Assembly: GCA_963846165.1 (NCBI GenBank)
Contig: CAWJUU010000003.1
Coordinates: 77,930 to 141,929 of the forward strand
Reading direction: 5' to 3'
Source: WHSW01 sp963846165
GTDB taxonomy: Bacteria > Actinomycetota > Thermoleophilia > Solirubrobacterales > 70-9
Length of the DNA stretch: 64,000 bases
A model generated the notes under the pieces. That model was given only the letters and a program-made list of their open reading frames with translations. It made no database searches and was not told the DNA's origin. Both the position numbers and the translations under genes were made by a program. Position 1 is the first letter of the stretch; every line of letters begins with the position of its first letter. Positions 63,195 to 64,000 of the stretch are shown here, piece by piece.

Positions 63195-64000
63195 TTAGCC
63201 GGCGACCACGCCCTCCACGGTACCAGGCCCCCACTCGCTGAAGAAGAAGGGCACTGAGAGCTCCTCGCCCTTCTTGATCCTCACGTTGCCTTCGTTGTCG
63301 GTGATCGGACCGACGAACGGGCCCTCCTCCTCGGACACCAGCGCCGCGAAGGATTCCTCTGTCTCCCGACTGGACATCGTCGGGCACTTTCGGGCCCCAT
63401 GGCCCTAGCGTGTAGAGCTCCTCGCCCGGAACCAGCTCTGGCTGGCCGGTCGGCTCCCAGGTTCCATCGAGCATCTCCGGGGCAGTCTCGACCATGTAGT
63501 CGGACCAGTTCCAGACTGCTCTACGTGGCGATCTGGTTCGGGCACTGAGGGGCGCCGTCCCAGAACTCGGCGATCGCAAACACGCCGCGCTCTTCCGCCA
63601 CCAAGCCCAAGCTCGGCACATCGATGCCGCCTCGGAGCACGTCCGCCCCCGCGTCAACGAGGGAGTTGGCCGCCTGTGAGGACTTCGGTGGGGTCCAGTA
63701 CTCATTCACGACCACGACCCGCACCTCACATTGGGGATTGGTGTCGCGACAGCCCATCGCAAATGAGTTGACGATGCCGACGATGAACGGGACGTCGAGG
63801 GGGAGAAACGTATCTGACGGTATTGCTCTTGGTAAGCCTGCCGGCCAGCTGTCCGGCCGCATACTCCTTGAGCCAGGACTCGCCCCGAACGCCCTGAGTG
63901 TTCTCAGGCAGTTCGCCGATCGCCCCGTAGGCGATGCAGTCGACGTCCGGATTGTCCTCGCAGACCTTGAAGAAGATGTCCGCCAGCCCGACGGTGTCGA
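63195..64000 (-). CDS. BMP-family substrate-binding protein (5' part beyond the window, frameshifts)
   Basis: C-terminal part of about 265 residues of a Bmp/Med-type periplasmic lipoprotein. Visible: DIFFKVCEDNPDVDCIAYGA, ESWLKEYAAGQLAGRLTKS-like, PFIVGIVNSFAMGCRDTNPQ, VVVNEYWTPPKSSQAANSLV, DAGADVLRGGIDVPSLGLVA and the end FFFSEWGPGTVEGVVAG. Bmp proteins bind nucleosides or related heterocycles. Shifts near 63815, 63530 and 63375. Reading starts right of the window and stops at 63195, 28 bases before the ABC ATPase ATG. With HyuA/B this suggests import of a heterocyclic compound such as hydantoin or a purine breakdown product. Confidence 0.85.

Overview
The window is a high-GC bacterial chromosome segment centred on the replication origin. 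The gene content points to a Gram-positive-type actinobacterium, most likely a deep branch such as Thermoleophilia/Solirubrobacterales; this placement is an inference from memory of gene content, not a computed one. The indications are strong codon bias to G/C in third positions, the order parB-parA-rsmG-jag-yidC-yidD-rnpA-rpmH | dnaA-dnaN-recF-dciA-gyrB-gyrA, a short YidC, twin-arginine translocation genes, menaquinone-type respiration with a cytochrome b6/subunit IV-cytochrome c complex, GTG starts, and stop/start overlaps of the ATGA or GTGA type. No phage, transposase or CRISPR array was seen.

Layout. 1-15 kb: a cut inositol-phosphatase-family gene, sucCD, a HAD hydrolase, a sulfotransferase, a secreted seven-bladed propeller with a calcium-binding tail, a GH15 glucosidase, an RpiB-like/RibD-like pair, a UDP-sugar dehydrogenase, tRNA-Lys, tatC, tatA and dcd. 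15.4-24 kb: a zinc-ribbon gene behind a sigma28-like promoter, then a long leftward cluster joining heme synthesis (hemB, a two-domain AhbA/AhbB-like protein, hemL), the bc complex (Rieske, cytochrome b, subunit IV-cytochrome c) and menaquinone synthesis (menG, polyprenyl synthase). 24-34 kb: an ABC exporter, a YmdB-type phosphodiesterase, a membrane glycosylation-like operon (AlkP-type phosphoesterase, GtrA, GT-C), an FAD oxidoreductase, and an XRE/nucleotidyltransferase toxin-antitoxin-like pair with a 33-base operator-like palindrome. 34.3-41.3 kb: small enzymes, an envelope-stress operon (PspC/LiaF-like protein, small membrane protein, PspC-histidine kinase, LuxR response regulator), a bifunctional nuclease, tRNA-Ile and pdxH. 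41.3-55.2 kb: the origin region. 55.3-64 kb: a leftward catabolic operon with a BMP-type ABC transporter, hydantoinase/oxoprolinase A and B, a GntR regulator, an SDR dehydrogenase and an EamA exporter.

Data quality decides how this window should be read. Many indispensable genes (sucC, parA, parB, rnpA, dnaA, dnaN, recF, gyrB) are interrupted by one-base frameshifts that restore a well-conserved protein when removed. They are far denser in 27.5-33 kb, 36.8-52 kb and above all 57.8-64 kb than in 12.7-27.4 kb, where none was seen. They are almost certainly sequencing/assembly errors rather than pseudogenes, so broken genes are annotated here as single CDS with the shift positions given.
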